DNA of 64,000 nucleotides, taken from assembly GCA_963753845.1 (NCBI GenBank), contig CAVWEI010000034.1, positions 1 through 64,000 on the forward strand, in the 5' to 3' direction. This document shows positions 17,487 through 26,799 of this stretch, piece by piece. Every line of letters starts with the position of its first letter. The first letter of the stretch is position 1. The position numbers and the translations under genes are program-made. Under the pieces are notes generated by a model, which did no database searches, was not told where the DNA came from, and saw nothing but the letters and a program-made list of their open reading frames with translations. This DNA is from Thiosocius sp963753845 (lineage in GTDB: Bacteria; Pseudomonadota; Gammaproteobacteria; Chromatiales; Chromatiaceae).

Positions 17487-19346
17487 ATGGCTTATATCTC
17501 CACACCATCAGACGACATCATCGTCGGAAGCCTGGAGGATGATACCGTTTTTGGACGCGAAGGCGACGATACCATCGTTGGCCTTGGTGGCAACGACCTA
17601 TTGTCTGGCGATTCCGGCAGCGACATCGTCGGTGGCAGCGCCGGCGACGACATTATTCATGGCGGTGCCGACGATGACGTACTGAACGGAGGTGCCGACG
17701 ATGACACCATCAGCGGCGACTCCGGCTACGATACCGTCAACGGTGGTAGCGGCAACGACAATATCGACGGCGGTGCTGACGCTGACAAACTCAATGGTGC
17801 CGCAGGCATGGACGTCATCCAGGGCGGCGGCGGCAACGACAATATCGACGGCGGTGGTGATGCCGACATCATCACCGGTGGTAGCGGTGCCGACAATATC
17901 AAAGGTGGTTCCGGTGACGACGTTATCGATGGCAGTGAAGGCGATGATAACGACACCATTGATGGCGGCTCCGGTGCCGACAGGATCTTTGCCCGCGGCG
18001 GCGATGACACGGTAATCGGCGGCTCCGGCAACGACGTGGTCGAACTCAACACAGGCAACGACTACTACCACTGGGGAATCGATGCGTCTGGCGCCGACTG
18101 GGTCCATGGCGGCAAGGGTGACGACTGGATCGAAGAGAACGGCGGCGATGACACCCTGATCGGCGGTTCGGGCAACGATACGGTCCTCGGCGGCGACCAA
18201 AATGATTGGCTCATGGGTATGTCCGACAGAGATTACCTGAACGGCGGCAACGACGACGACACCATCTTCGGTGGAACCAACGACGACACCCTGGTAGGCG
18301 CCGAAGGTAAGGATCGGCTCTTGGGTGAGGACGGCGACGACGTTCTCGATGGCGGTGAAGGCCACGACGTCATGGAGGGCAATACTGGCGATGACTATCT
18401 AGCAGGTGGCTCCGGTGACGACTGGATGCACGGTGGCAAGGAACAGGATACCGTCTACGGCGGTGCCGGCGAAGACACCATATTTGGCGGCTCGGGCGAC
18501 GACACCATCGACGGTGGCGACGACGGTGACCTGATCACAGGCGCCAAAGGCGACGACTTTATAAATGGCGCCGACGGCGAAGACACCATCGACGGCGGCG
18601 ACGGCGAAGACACCCTCTGCGGCGGCGAAAACGACGACATGCTGTTCGGCAATGAGGGCAATGACACGCTGTATGGCGGTGTCAGCAAAGATACCCTGGA
18701 TGGCGGCAATGGGAACGATTACCTGGGAGGTGGCGCAGATAACGATACCATGCGCGGTGGTATGCAGGACGACACCATGTTCGGTGGGGACGGCCGTGAC
18801 CTGATGGATGGTGGTGACGGTAACGATCGCCTGATGGGTGGTGAAGGCTCGGACACCCTGACCGGTGGCGAAGGCGATGACCGCTTTGAGTTCAACGTCA
18901 ATGTGGAGAAGGATTTCTACAAGGGGCGAATAGATGAAGGCGGCTACCAGAGCTATATCGATGGCAAATTTGCATACAGCAAAGACGTGGTCATGGATAT
19001 GGAACATGGCTACGAACTTGACGATAATGATACCCTCGTTTTCCACGTCGACGCCGTCAGGGCGCAGCACAAAGAGCTGAACAGCGATTTCTGGAGTCCC
19101 GATCCGGTTAACACCATCCAGGAACTCGACGAGTACGTAACCGTGCGTGAAACCGGTGAGTTTTCGGAGAACGTGACCATCTGGTTCGATTCGCAAGGCA
19201 CAGACAATGGCGTCGAAGACCAGTGGGGCGATTTGCGCGCACCAGTCGAGGACAAGATCATTCTCGTCGGTTTGGGCACGGGGCTTGGGCTGATCAACAG
19301 CCTGGACGATTTGGTTGAGGCCAACTACATCATTCAAGTGATCTAG
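17487..19346 (+). CDS. RTX-repeat calcium-binding protein, copy 2 (619 aa)
   Basis: Intact paralogue of the neighbouring RTX gene, facing the opposite way. It starts with a near-identical leader (VFGREGDDTIVGLGG). About 460 residues of tandem calcium-binding nonapeptides follow, then a conserved tail (DTLVFHVDAV, ENVTIWFDSQGTD, LGTGLGLINSLDDLVEANY) probably carrying the C-terminal type I secretion signal. No signal peptide, protease or lipase domain is seen. The ATG at 17487 is chosen over an upstream TTG because copy 1 starts at the equivalent codon and AAAGG precedes it. The product should be exported by the nearby ATPase/HlyD system and fold in calcium-rich medium. A role as surface-layer or matrix protein is inference. 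Confidence 0.88.
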   Translation: MAYISTPSDDIIVGSLEDDTVFGREGDDTIVGLGGNDLLSGDSGSDIVGGSAGDDIIHGGADDDVLNGGADDDTISGDSGYDTVNGGSGNDNIDGGADADKLNGAAGMDVIQGGGGNDNIDGGGDADIITGGSGADNIKGGSGDDVIDGSEGDDNDTIDGGSGADRIFARGGDDTVIGGSGNDVVELNTGNDYYHWGIDASGADWVHGGKGDDWIEENGGDDTLIGGSGNDTVLGGDQNDWLMGMSDRDYLNGGNDDDTIFGGTNDDTLVGAEGKDRLLGEDGDDVLDGGEGHDVMEGNTGDDYLAGGSGDDWMHGGKEQDTVYGGAGEDTIFGGSGDDTIDGGDDGDLITGAKGDDFINGADGEDTIDGGDGEDTLCGGENDDMLFGNEGNDTLYGGVSKDTLDGGNGNDYLGGGADNDTMRGGMQDDTMFGGDGRDLMDGGDGNDRLMGGEGSDTLTGGEGDDRFEFNVNVEKDFYKGRIDEGGYQSYIDGKFAYSKDVVMDMEHGYELDDNDTLVFHVDAVRAQHKELNSDFWSPDPVNTIQELDEYVTVRETGEFSENVTIWFDSQGTDNGVEDQWGDLRAPVEDKIILVGLGTGLGLINSLDDLVEANYIIQVI

Positions 19347-20087
19347 ACTGGACAAACGAGCCCCAAAGCGCTGCTAGGCATTCGAATTCTCACGATTTCG
19401 GAACCTCATGGCCCAAATAGCCATAGATTCTCTCGGTACTTTTGAGCTGCTAATGGCCTGATTTTGGTGTGTGCCGACTCCGCGTACGACAGGTTAGAGA
19501 AAGTGGGAAGGATTATGAGTTGCCGCTGCCTGTGTTCAGCAACGCTGTTGCAACATAGCTGTTTGCGCTATCGGAAAACAGCTGCCTAGGGTCAGCAGTA
19601 TGCGTCCAAAAATGCGGACATGGCACGCGATGTCAACCCGACGATTCCCCCCACTGGTGTCGGTCGTCCACCGGATGCTTAGGGGCATGGCGATAACAGA
19701 GCGGCTGCCTCCGATTGTGCAGGCATTGGTACCGATGATTCGTGGTACATCGATACCAACGAGATGATGCATCGCTCGGATGTCTTCCAGGATCTGGAAT
19801 ATCTGTGGGCGACGCGTCATCCGGACCGGGAAAAGATCAATGCCGGCCAGTTGGTTCGCTGCGTTTACCGGCGACACAATGACCAGGAACTGGCTGAACG
19901 GATAATTGGTCTCTACGGCTTATCTGCCGTGAACAAGATCGACGATATCCTCGTGGAATGTTTTTTGTACCGCGACAGCATCGGTTCCTGTCGCTTCGTT
20001 TCCAAAAGGAAATCGATGAGATTCTTGCAACGCCGGCGCTTGAATCGCGACCGATGAAGTGACGGAATCCTGCGGTCTTCGCGTGGT
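19347..20087. other. Intergenic region with an unassigned open frame
   Basis: About 740 bp between the second RTX gene and a convergent glycosyltransferase gene. A plus-strand frame open from about 19690 to 20057 encodes a DVFQDLEYLWATRHPD-type stretch but has no good start, an in-frame stop just upstream and no family I recognise. It may be the decayed end of a gene. No terminator hairpin is obvious after the RTX stop. Confidence 0.35.
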
Positions 20088-20927
20088 TCATGGCGCGCAA
20101 GTCGATCGAGGTCTCAGACCGATGATTCTGCCGAGTCGTTCGACATGGTCTGCGAGGGTCACCGGGTTGCACAATGGCGTTGCGGCCAGGCCCTGGCGAA
20201 TCGATTCCTCCCAGTTGCCTTCATGGAGGACGATGCCCGGTCTGAGAGAGGTTGTGCAGGGGTGGTTGGAAGCGACAATGGGCAATCCGGCCGCGGCCGC
20301 ATTCTCAAGTTTCACCTGCGGTTTGCAAAACCGGTTCAGGTGCGTTTCGTAGGGCTTTAAGCGGACATGCAGCATCAGACTCGCTGCGACCAGCGCCCTG
20401 GGGGTGTGCTTGGTGGCTTCGATCACCAGCTTCTTGCCAAGCTTCTGGCACGACGATCGAATGGCCCGCTTTTCCTGGTTTATATATCTGACAGCGCCAC
20501 TGTAGACAACGGGACCGGCAGCGTCATACGCGGGTGTTATCGCTGGATCCGCGTGGTGAGGGGCCAGATGCAAAGGCAGGGAAGGCAGTGACTCACGCAT
20601 GGTCTCGGCACAGGCCGGCGAGGTGGCAATGATTTCGTCGAAATGCAGTTCCTTCAGTGTCCATTTCCAGAACTCGGTAGCCTGGGCATCGTGGTATCGG
20701 GTGTTCGACCATGCGTCCAGCGGATCGTAGACAAGGCGTTCACATTTCTGACGAATCAGTCGGGCATGGCGGCTGTGGTATTTGACCAGTACGAGCGTCC
20801 TTACCCTGTCGACCGCCCGCAGTTCATCCAGATCGAAAAATGGTACGCCGAGTGCGCGGGCCACCGCCACCCCGCGCATCTTGACGCCGCCCAGTGTCGG
20901 TACGCCGGCGAAGGCCACTTCCTGCAT
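20088..20927 (-). CDS. Glycosyltransferase-like protein, GT-B fold (279 aa)
   Basis: Appears to be a compact GT-B glycosyltransferase. It has an N-terminal LGGVKMRGVAVARALG helix-like opening and a middle strand region (LVYDPLDAWSN). A C-terminal donor-site part follows, with VRLKPYETHLNRFCKPQVKLENAAAAGLPIVAS, in which the Lys-x-E-x-x-A-AGLP pattern matches GT4-type donor domains. At 279 residues it is shorter than a usual GT4. It lies 27 nt downstream of the GT8-like gene in the same direction, suggesting one transcript. The sugar donor is unknown. Family-level confidence is moderate because only the C-terminal motif is diagnostic. Confidence 0.6.
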   Translation of the reverse strand: MQEVAFAGVPTLGGVKMRGVAVARALGVPFFDLDELRAVDRVRTLVLVKYHSRHARLIRQKCERLVYDPLDAWSNTRYHDAQATEFWKWTLKELHFDEIIATSPACAETMRESLPSLPLHLAPHHADPAITPAYDAAGPVVYSGAVRYINQEKRAIRSSCQKLGKKLVIEATKHTPRALVAASLMLHVRLKPYETHLNRFCKPQVKLENAAAAGLPIVASNHPCTTSLRPGIVLHEGNWEESIRQGLAATPLCNPVTLADHVERLGRIIGLRPRSTCAP

Positions 20928-20954
20928 CTCTCGATCCTTACAGGCTGCCGGGAC

Positions 20955-21773
20955 TCACCAGCCTGGGAAGCGCTTCCAGGAGGACTTGGCTTTGTCGGGG
21001 CGGACGAAATCCTTGTCTTCGCGCGGCGCGCGCGCGCCCAGATACCCTGCCAGGGAGGGGCGGACGTGGCCCAACTCGATCTCCCGCAGGACATCGTGTT
21101 GGGCGATGAAGCCCTCTGCCACCGACTGCTTCAACTCATCAATCCACAAATGTTCATATGGATGCCGGGCGCTCAGCCAGGGTTGCGTGGGCAGCCATGT
21201 GAAATGACGGAGTTTTGCCGCAGGATTGAGAATATTCCGTCGCAATGGCCGATCGATTACATTCCACATTCGTGAAATCGAATGATCGACGGCCGGTTCG
21301 AATCCGTAGTTGACAAGCTGCTTGTATTTCCAATGCCCGGAATTCAATCGCTCGACAATGTCGTTGATTCGCCATCCCACCGAACAGTCATATAGGGTCA
21401 CGGCCGTCTGCCAGCCCTCGCAGCAGCAGACCCTGGCCTGTTTCATGTCATGTTCCCAAAGCTCGCGGATATCGGTATTCACGATCATGTCGGAGTCCAG
21501 GTAGATTGCCCGGCCTTCGAAACCGCGCAGTTCCGGCGGAAGAAATCGTTGAAGACTGAACGCCGTCGGCGTTTTCGTGGTCTTCGGTATGTCTATTTCC
21601 GACTCGTAAAGTGGGGTAACGACCACGGAGCTTCGGGTATTGCGGCAGATCGAGTACTCGAGCACCTTGAGTGGAAGCCAGTGTTCCCGGCAGGAGCCGA
21701 CAAATACATAGATAGCATCCACCGTCGAGGATTGCATTGCAGTGAGTGGGGGCGATACGGTCTCGGCGCGCAT
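20955..21773 (-). CDS. Glycosyltransferase, GT8-like (272 aa)
   Basis: GT-A fold retaining glycosyltransferase resembling family 8. After a short leader comes AIYVFVGSCREHWLPLKVLEY, the family's N-terminal strand with a His/Trp loop. The key DXD metal site AIYLDSDMIVNTDIREL is at about residues 90-106. A later LRHFTWLPTQPW and an H-P-Y-E-H stretch are in the place of the second metal/nucleotide-binding region. An in-frame ATG at 21737 is an alternative start. It is read toward the GT-B-like gene and away from the PhyH gene. Likely adds one hexose to a surface glycan; the donor cannot be assigned. Confidence 0.68.
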   Translation of the reverse strand: MRAETVSPPLTAMQSSTVDAIYVFVGSCREHWLPLKVLEYSICRNTRSSVVVTPLYESEIDIPKTTKTPTAFSLQRFLPPELRGFEGRAIYLDSDMIVNTDIRELWEHDMKQARVCCCEGWQTAVTLYDCSVGWRINDIVERLNSGHWKYKQLVNYGFEPAVDHSISRMWNVIDRPLRRNILNPAAKLRHFTWLPTQPWLSARHPYEHLWIDELKQSVAEGFIAQHDVLREIELGHVRPSLAGYLGARAPREDKDFVRPDKAKSSWKRFPGW

Positions 21774-21954
21774 GGCGGCTAGGATAACCTATGCAACCGG
21801 GTGGAATCCAAGACAACAGCGCCCGGTGCGGGGGGCGATGAAGGGGCGGGGGGTAGCCCGGCGAGTCGAGGAGAACCCTGCCAGGGTTACGTGTGTCGGT
21901 ATGATTGGTACTATATGCTGGTTTCATCCATCCGGGCCCGGGGTTGATCGGCAT

Positions 21955-22989
21955 ATGAAAAATCTATACATGCTGCCGTTTCAGTTTATATCAGTTTTCA
22001 CCTGGGCCAAGTCATTCCGCACCAACCCTTTTATCGGCAGTTATGTACTGAACCGACTCGGCCTGCACGTGGCCCGCGTCGCTGTCGCGGAGGTGCTGTT
22101 CCGTTTTCGCCTGCTGCTGCTCAGCCCGCTGGTGCCGGCAGAAGATCGACGCCAATTCCTGCGCGAGGGATATCTCGTCAAGCCCGGTTTCCTGTCAAGC
22201 GAACAGTTTGACGCGCTGTCTGCGGAACTGACCGGATACGAAGGTGATATCCGGGAAATCAGCGAAGGCAGTACCGGGACTCAGAGGCTGTTTCTGACCC
22301 ATGAAGTGCGCCAGAAGCTGCCGGAATGCGAGAGACTGACGCGCAATTCCAAGCTGGACCGCCTCTTGCGTTATACGTCTTCAAAGAATCGCCCCCCCTT
22401 CTTCTTTGCCGAAAATCTAAAGCAGCACTCTGGCAGCGTCAGTGAACGCGACCCGCAGAAGGATTTTCACATGGATACCTTCCATCCTTGCGTCAAGGCC
22501 TGGCTGTATCTGGATGACGTCAGCGCGAAAAACGGCCCGTTCGTCTACATTCCCGGCTCCCACAGGCTGACCTGGGAACGGGTAAAGTGGGAATATCGTG
22601 AAAGCATCAGGGCCAGTCTCGAAAAACAATCTGAGGGTTCCCGATACTGGGACGGGTCATTTCGCGTCTCGGACGAAGATCGCAGAAGAATGGGGCTTGC
22701 GGAACCTCGCGTCTTCGATGTGCCGTCGAACACGCTCGTGCTTGCCAATGTTCGTGGCTTTCACTGTCGGGGCGACGCCGCCGGTACAAGCAGCCGGCTG
22801 TCGATCTGGATGCAGGCCAGGGACAATCCGTTCAACCCCCTGTTTACACCCTTTCCCAGGAGCACGGCCAGGCTGTTTGAAAAGGTGTGGGATCGCCACA
22901 TGAAACGGGTCGACAAAGAGATGGCCGGCAGCAAGGTCCACCGGGTCTATCACGGCCGGTTTTTACGCATCAAGGGCGAGACAGCTTGA
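21955..22989 (+). CDS. Phytanoyl-CoA dioxygenase (PhyH) family protein (344 aa)
   Basis: Fe(II)/2-oxoglutarate-dependent oxygenase family protein. The REGYLVKPGFLSSEQFDAL opening, the iron-ligand motif KDFHMDTFHPCVKAWLYL (His-x-Asp), the KNGPFVYIPGSHRLTW turn and the distal His in ANVRGFHCRGDAAGTSSRLS, followed by the 2-oxoglutarate-binding Arg, are all present, so it should be active. Such enzymes hydroxylate small molecules, lipids or sugar derivatives. The ATG at 21955 is chosen as the most plausible start; an upstream in-frame start at 21742 would add an Arg-rich leader overlapping the divergent GT8-like gene. It is followed by glycosyltransferases in the same direction. The substrate could be a glycan component or the PKS-derived lipid; neither is shown. 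Confidence 0.82.
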   Translation: MKNLYMLPFQFISVFTWAKSFRTNPFIGSYVLNRLGLHVARVAVAEVLFRFRLLLLSPLVPAEDRRQFLREGYLVKPGFLSSEQFDALSAELTGYEGDIREISEGSTGTQRLFLTHEVRQKLPECERLTRNSKLDRLLRYTSSKNRPPFFFAENLKQHSGSVSERDPQKDFHMDTFHPCVKAWLYLDDVSAKNGPFVYIPGSHRLTWERVKWEYRESIRASLEKQSEGSRYWDGSFRVSDEDRRRMGLAEPRVFDVPSNTLVLANVRGFHCRGDAAGTSSRLSIWMQARDNPFNPLFTPFPRSTARLFEKVWDRHMKRVDKEMAGSKVHRVYHGRFLRIKGETA

Positions 22990-23148
22990 GTGTCAGGCGA
23001 CCTTTGTGGGCGAGATTATCCCGGCAAACATGGCTGGCCAGACTCGGCTGCCCGGCCGCGGGATGGCTGGCAGAAAAGGGGTGCATACAAGCCACCGGAC
23101 GGCCAACGGAGCGTATTCCATCGGTCACGATCGACTGCCGACAGATGA

Positions 23149-25410
23149 GTGGTGGACGTTTCGTGCGGTGTCAGCTGGAAACCACGCCTCGTGTTAGATA
23201 GTCCTCCGTCATGGTTGAAAAAGCGCATTCGGGTCAACGCAGAGGCCCTTGCCGTTGGAACAGAGCCTGTGGCGGTAGATGTGCGCCATCGCGGCGTTGC
23301 CCCTTTCTGGAGGGGGTGGTGGCTTGTCGAGGTCTCGCCCGGCCAGATCCCCGGGCCTGGATATGTGGAACTGAAAGTGAGTGGGGGGCGTGCCAAGGGC
23401 CAGGTGCTGGATATTAAGATCCCCTTGTCCTCGTCGCGGTCGAGCAAGCGCCTGTTCTTCGCCGACTGGCGCATCAGCGAGATCGCGCTGCAGCCGTTGT
23501 CTTCTGGCGAGGACTTTCTGGTTCACCGGCTCAGTCTGGCTCCTGCGCTCCACCGGTTTGCAGTCAGGCATATGCGCGGCCGTCTGATGGCGGGTTCACG
23601 GGACCTCCGGGGAAAACCCTTGAGGGATCTGAGCAAGCTCTTCGCGGGAGGGGAGGAAGATGCCGGTATGTCTCGGGATCAACTGCTCTACCGGCATTAC
23701 GAGGATGAACTGCACGCCTTGCTGGAGGGTGGAAACAAACTCTATGAAAGGTGGATCCGAATCGTGGAGCCAAAGTTGGTCAACAGCGTCATGGAGGACC
23801 AGTCCGAGGGGCCAAAGATCTCAGTGGTGATGCCTGTACACAATCCACCCGAGGAACAGCTGCGCCGTGCCATAGAATCGGTGCTTGAGCAGAGCTATGG
23901 CAACTGGGAGCTATGCATCGCCGACGACGCATCGGACAGGGAGTATGTTCGATCCGTGATAGAGGAATACCGGCGCGGTGACAGCAGGTTGAAGGTGGTC
24001 GCCCGGGATACTCATGGGCATATCTCCAGGACAACCAACGAGGCCCTGGCGCTCGCAACGGGGGATTTTGTCGCATTTCTGGATCACGACGACGAGCTTT
24101 CGCCTTTTGCCTTGAACGAAGTGGCGTCGGTATTGCGGGATCAGCCACCGCTGGACATCGTGTACAGCGATGAAGATTTTCTGGATCCGTCCGGGAACAG
24201 GTGTTCGCCGCATTTCAAATCGGACTGGAACCCCTACCTCCTGTACTCGCATAATTACGTTACGCACCTTTGTGTCTACAGGAGCGAGCTGGTTGCGCGG
24301 GCAGGCGGGATGCGCGCGGGCGTCGAGGGTGCGCAGGACTACGATCTGCTGTTGCGTTGTTCGCAATTGACGGAAGCTTCCAGGATCCACCACATTCCCA
24401 AGGTTCTCTATCACTGGCGGATGTCCGAGGCATCCACGGCGACGGATGCCGGTCGCAAGGGCTATACGCACGCCGCGGGGAAAAGGGCGTTGAACGATTT
24501 CTTTGACCGCGAAAAGACGCCGGTCAGGGTGAAATCAGCGGATTCGGAGAACTTTTATCGGGTGACCTTCGATACGCCGGGGCAAGATCCGCAGGTGACA
24601 CTCATCGTTCCGACAAAAGACAACGTCGAACTCCTGAAGACATGCATCGAAGGCATCTTGAATCGAACGGATTACAGGAATATCGAGATCCTGATCATCG
24701 ACAACAACAGCGCCGATCCTGAAACCCTGCGGTATCTGGAAGACATCCAGGACGCAGCGGTGGTGCGGGTGCTGAAGTTCGATGAGCCTTTCAATTTCGC
24801 GCGCATCTGCAACTTCGCGGCTGCAAAGGCACGCGGCGAGATTCTGGGGTTCCTGAACAACGACGTCGATGTGATCTCGGCCGATTGGCTCGACGAGATG
24901 GTTATGCTCGCGAGACGGACGGAGGTCGGGTGCGTGGGGGCGAAGCTGCTGTACGCAGATGACACCATCCAGCATGCTGGGGTGATCATGGGCCTTGGCG
25001 GTTACGCAGCACATTCGCACCGTTGTTTCCCCAAAGACAGTGGCGGATATTTCAACAGGCTGAAAGTAAGGCAAAACGTCTCGGCAGTGACCGGGGCCTG
25101 CCTGGTCGTGAGGGCGGCAGTCTACCGGCAGGTTGCGGGAATGGATGAAAGGCTGGCGGTTGCTTACAACGATGTGGATTTCTGTCTGAAAGTCACCGAT
25201 GCAGGGTACCTCAACGTTTTTACGCCTTTTGCACAGTTGTACCATTTCGAGTCGAAAACCAGGGGGTACGAGGATACGGCGGAAAAGCAGGCGCGCTTCC
25301 AGCTGGAGAAAGACTATCTCGTAAAGAAATGGGGCGACCGGATACGCCTCGATCCTTACTACAATCCGAACCTCACGCATTCGCGCGAAGACTTTTCCAT
25401 CGGGTCTTGA
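23149..25410 (+). CDS. Two-domain GT2 glycosyltransferase (753 aa)
   Basis: Large cytoplasmic protein with about 215 N-terminal residues of the type seen before GT2 pairs in O-antigen enzymes, then two GT-A domains. Domain 1 (about 222-440) begins KISVVMPVHNPPEEQLRRAI and has the DXD-type FLDHDDELSP. Domain 2 (about 480-720) begins PQVTLIVPTKDNVELLKTCI and has LGFLNNDVDVISADW plus a C-terminal YNDVDFCLKVTDAGY acceptor motif. Both metal sites look intact, so it may add two different sugars or polymerise a disaccharide repeat. The GTG start at 23149 lacks a clear Shine-Dalgarno sequence. It lies in a plus-strand run of glycan genes after the PhyH gene. Confidence 0.87.
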   Translation: MVDVSCGVSWKPRLVLDSPPSWLKKRIRVNAEALAVGTEPVAVDVRHRGVAPFWRGWWLVEVSPGQIPGPGYVELKVSGGRAKGQVLDIKIPLSSSRSSKRLFFADWRISEIALQPLSSGEDFLVHRLSLAPALHRFAVRHMRGRLMAGSRDLRGKPLRDLSKLFAGGEEDAGMSRDQLLYRHYEDELHALLEGGNKLYERWIRIVEPKLVNSVMEDQSEGPKISVVMPVHNPPEEQLRRAIESVLEQSYGNWELCIADDASDREYVRSVIEEYRRGDSRLKVVARDTHGHISRTTNEALALATGDFVAFLDHDDELSPFALNEVASVLRDQPPLDIVYSDEDFLDPSGNRCSPHFKSDWNPYLLYSHNYVTHLCVYRSELVARAGGMRAGVEGAQDYDLLLRCSQLTEASRIHHIPKVLYHWRMSEASTATDAGRKGYTHAAGKRALNDFFDREKTPVRVKSADSENFYRVTFDTPGQDPQVTLIVPTKDNVELLKTCIEGILNRTDYRNIEILIIDNNSADPETLRYLEDIQDAAVVRVLKFDEPFNFARICNFAAAKARGEILGFLNNDVDVISADWLDEMVMLARRTEVGCVGAKLLYADDTIQHAGVIMGLGGYAAHSHRCFPKDSGGYFNRLKVRQNVSAVTGACLVVRAAVYRQVAGMDERLAVAYNDVDFCLKVTDAGYLNVFTPFAQLYHFESKTRGYEDTAEKQARFQLEKDYLVKKWGDRIRLDPYYNPNLTHSREDFSIGS

Positions 25411-25758
25411 GGATTGCGAAGGTAAACACAGTGAGTTCCCCCCTTCATTCTTGTGCCTGCCGTGTTGACCCTTGCCGTGCACCGGAGCTTGACGGTGCCC
25501 GGCTGTTGATGCTGCGCGGCGCCTTTCGCCGGCCTGGTTCTCTGGCGATGTCCAGTGGTGTTCCCGGACCGGGGATGCCCCCGGTATGTACCCATTCTCC
25601 GGCTCAGGCTGAAAGCCCGTATTTCGAAGGCGACGTCATGGGCAAGGGCGGCCGGGTCCAATGACTATGCACCCGCTGCACAAACCGCTCGTGTTGAGCA
25701 TTACTGCTCAATTTCTGCGGTTCCGAATCGGTATCATCTAGCTTTGCAGCAGCGAAAC

Positions 25759-26799
25759 GTGCGCGTCGTCTTTCTTGCAAGCAACAAGAGACCGTTGGGA
25801 TATCAACAGGATCCCGCGTTCATCTATCGTTGTGAAAATCTTGGCCACGCCTTGCGCGCCCGATCGATCGAGGTCGATTGGGGACACAGCCGGAATTGGC
25901 CGGGTCCGCGGGCCGGAGACTGCGTGGTCGTGCATCGTCCGCGCGCCTCTTTCAGTCTCTGGCGCCTGGTCCGCCTTTCCAGGAAGCTAGGCGCGAAACT
26001 GGTTGCAGACGTGGATGACCTGGTCTTCGACGAGGGCTTTGCCAGATACAGCCCGGCGGTAAGAAACGGTATAGCGAGCCTGGGTCAGCAGAAGCGCAGG
26101 TGGCGAGAGCATCGTGAGGCAATCAAGTGGTTCGATCACATTACTGTCTCGACCGAAACACTGCGCGAGCATGCCCATCGGTGCTTTCCGGGGAAACCAG
26201 TGACGGTACTGCATAATGCGGTGCATTGGCACTGGCGGCGGGCGCCGCATCGGCCTGTAGCACAGGAGACGCAGAGCAAGACTATCGTCTACCTGCCTGG
26301 GACCCGCAGCCACGATCAGGATTTTTCACTCGTCGCGGAACCGCTTTCGCGGTTCTTAAGTGCACATCCGGAGGTGCGGCTGCGCGTTACGGGCCCGCTG
26401 AACTTTCGTCTTGATGTGCCGGAGGACCAGTTGCAGCACGACGCTAAAGTGCCATTCACCAGATATGACCAACAGTTTCATGATGCCTGGGTGAATCTGG
26501 CTCCGTTGGAAGACACGCCGTTCAATGCCTGCAAGTCGGGGTTGAAAGTCCTGGAGTCAGGGTACTGGGGTGTCCCAACCATTTGTTCCTCCAATCCGGA
26601 CTATGCACGCTTCGAGGGGGCCGGGGCCTTGTTGGCAAGGACCGGCGACGACTGGCTGAGCTGGCTGGAACTTCTGCTGATCGACCGTGAATATCAGCGC
26701 CTGACCGACGATCTCAGAGGCCGTACCCTGGGATTGGCGGATGTCAACGTCCGGGCCAACGAATTCGTCGACGAAGTCCTCGAGCCGGTGCCCTCGTGA
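25759..26799 (+). CDS. Glycosyltransferase family 4-like protein (346 aa)
   Basis: GT-B-type glycosyltransferase. The core begins VRVVFLASNKRPLGYQQDPA. Other recognisable points are KLVADVDDLVFDE, the TVSTETLREHAHRCFPGKPV linker typical of the family, the donor-domain start TIVYLPGTRSHDQDFSLVAE and the FNACKSGLKVLESGYWGVPTI site, equivalent to the E-x7-E region. The open frame extends upstream to 25555 without homology, so the start is uncertain; GTG 25759 or TTG 25744 fits the protein best. It overlaps the next gene by 4 nt (GTGA), so the two are translationally coupled. The donor sugar is unknown. Confidence 0.75.
   Translation: MRVVFLASNKRPLGYQQDPAFIYRCENLGHALRARSIEVDWGHSRNWPGPRAGDCVVVHRPRASFSLWRLVRLSRKLGAKLVADVDDLVFDEGFARYSPAVRNGIASLGQQKRRWREHREAIKWFDHITVSTETLREHAHRCFPGKPVTVLHNAVHWHWRRAPHRPVAQETQSKTIVYLPGTRSHDQDFSLVAEPLSRFLSAHPEVRLRVTGPLNFRLDVPEDQLQHDAKVPFTRYDQQFHDAWVNLAPLEDTPFNACKSGLKVLESGYWGVPTICSSNPDYARFEGAGALLARTGDDWLSWLELLLIDREYQRLTDDLRGRTLGLADVNVRANEFVDEVLEPVPS

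Noticed and set aside
14936..18901. Possible CRISPR array or satellite DNA
   Set aside because: The repetition is at 27-bp codon level (nonapeptides), without distinct conserved repeats and unique spacers; it is RTX coding sequence.
17598..19355. Two long minus-strand frames (255 and 318 codons)
   Set aside because: Antisense shadows of the second RTX gene with the same mirror composition.
19764..20057. 97-codon plus-strand frame
   Set aside because: Could be the decayed end of a gene, but an in-frame stop lies just upstream and no family is recognised.
25329..25664. 111-codon plus-strand frame between two glycosyltransferase genes
   Set aside because: Overlaps the end of the GT2 gene, with no motif or ribosome binding site.
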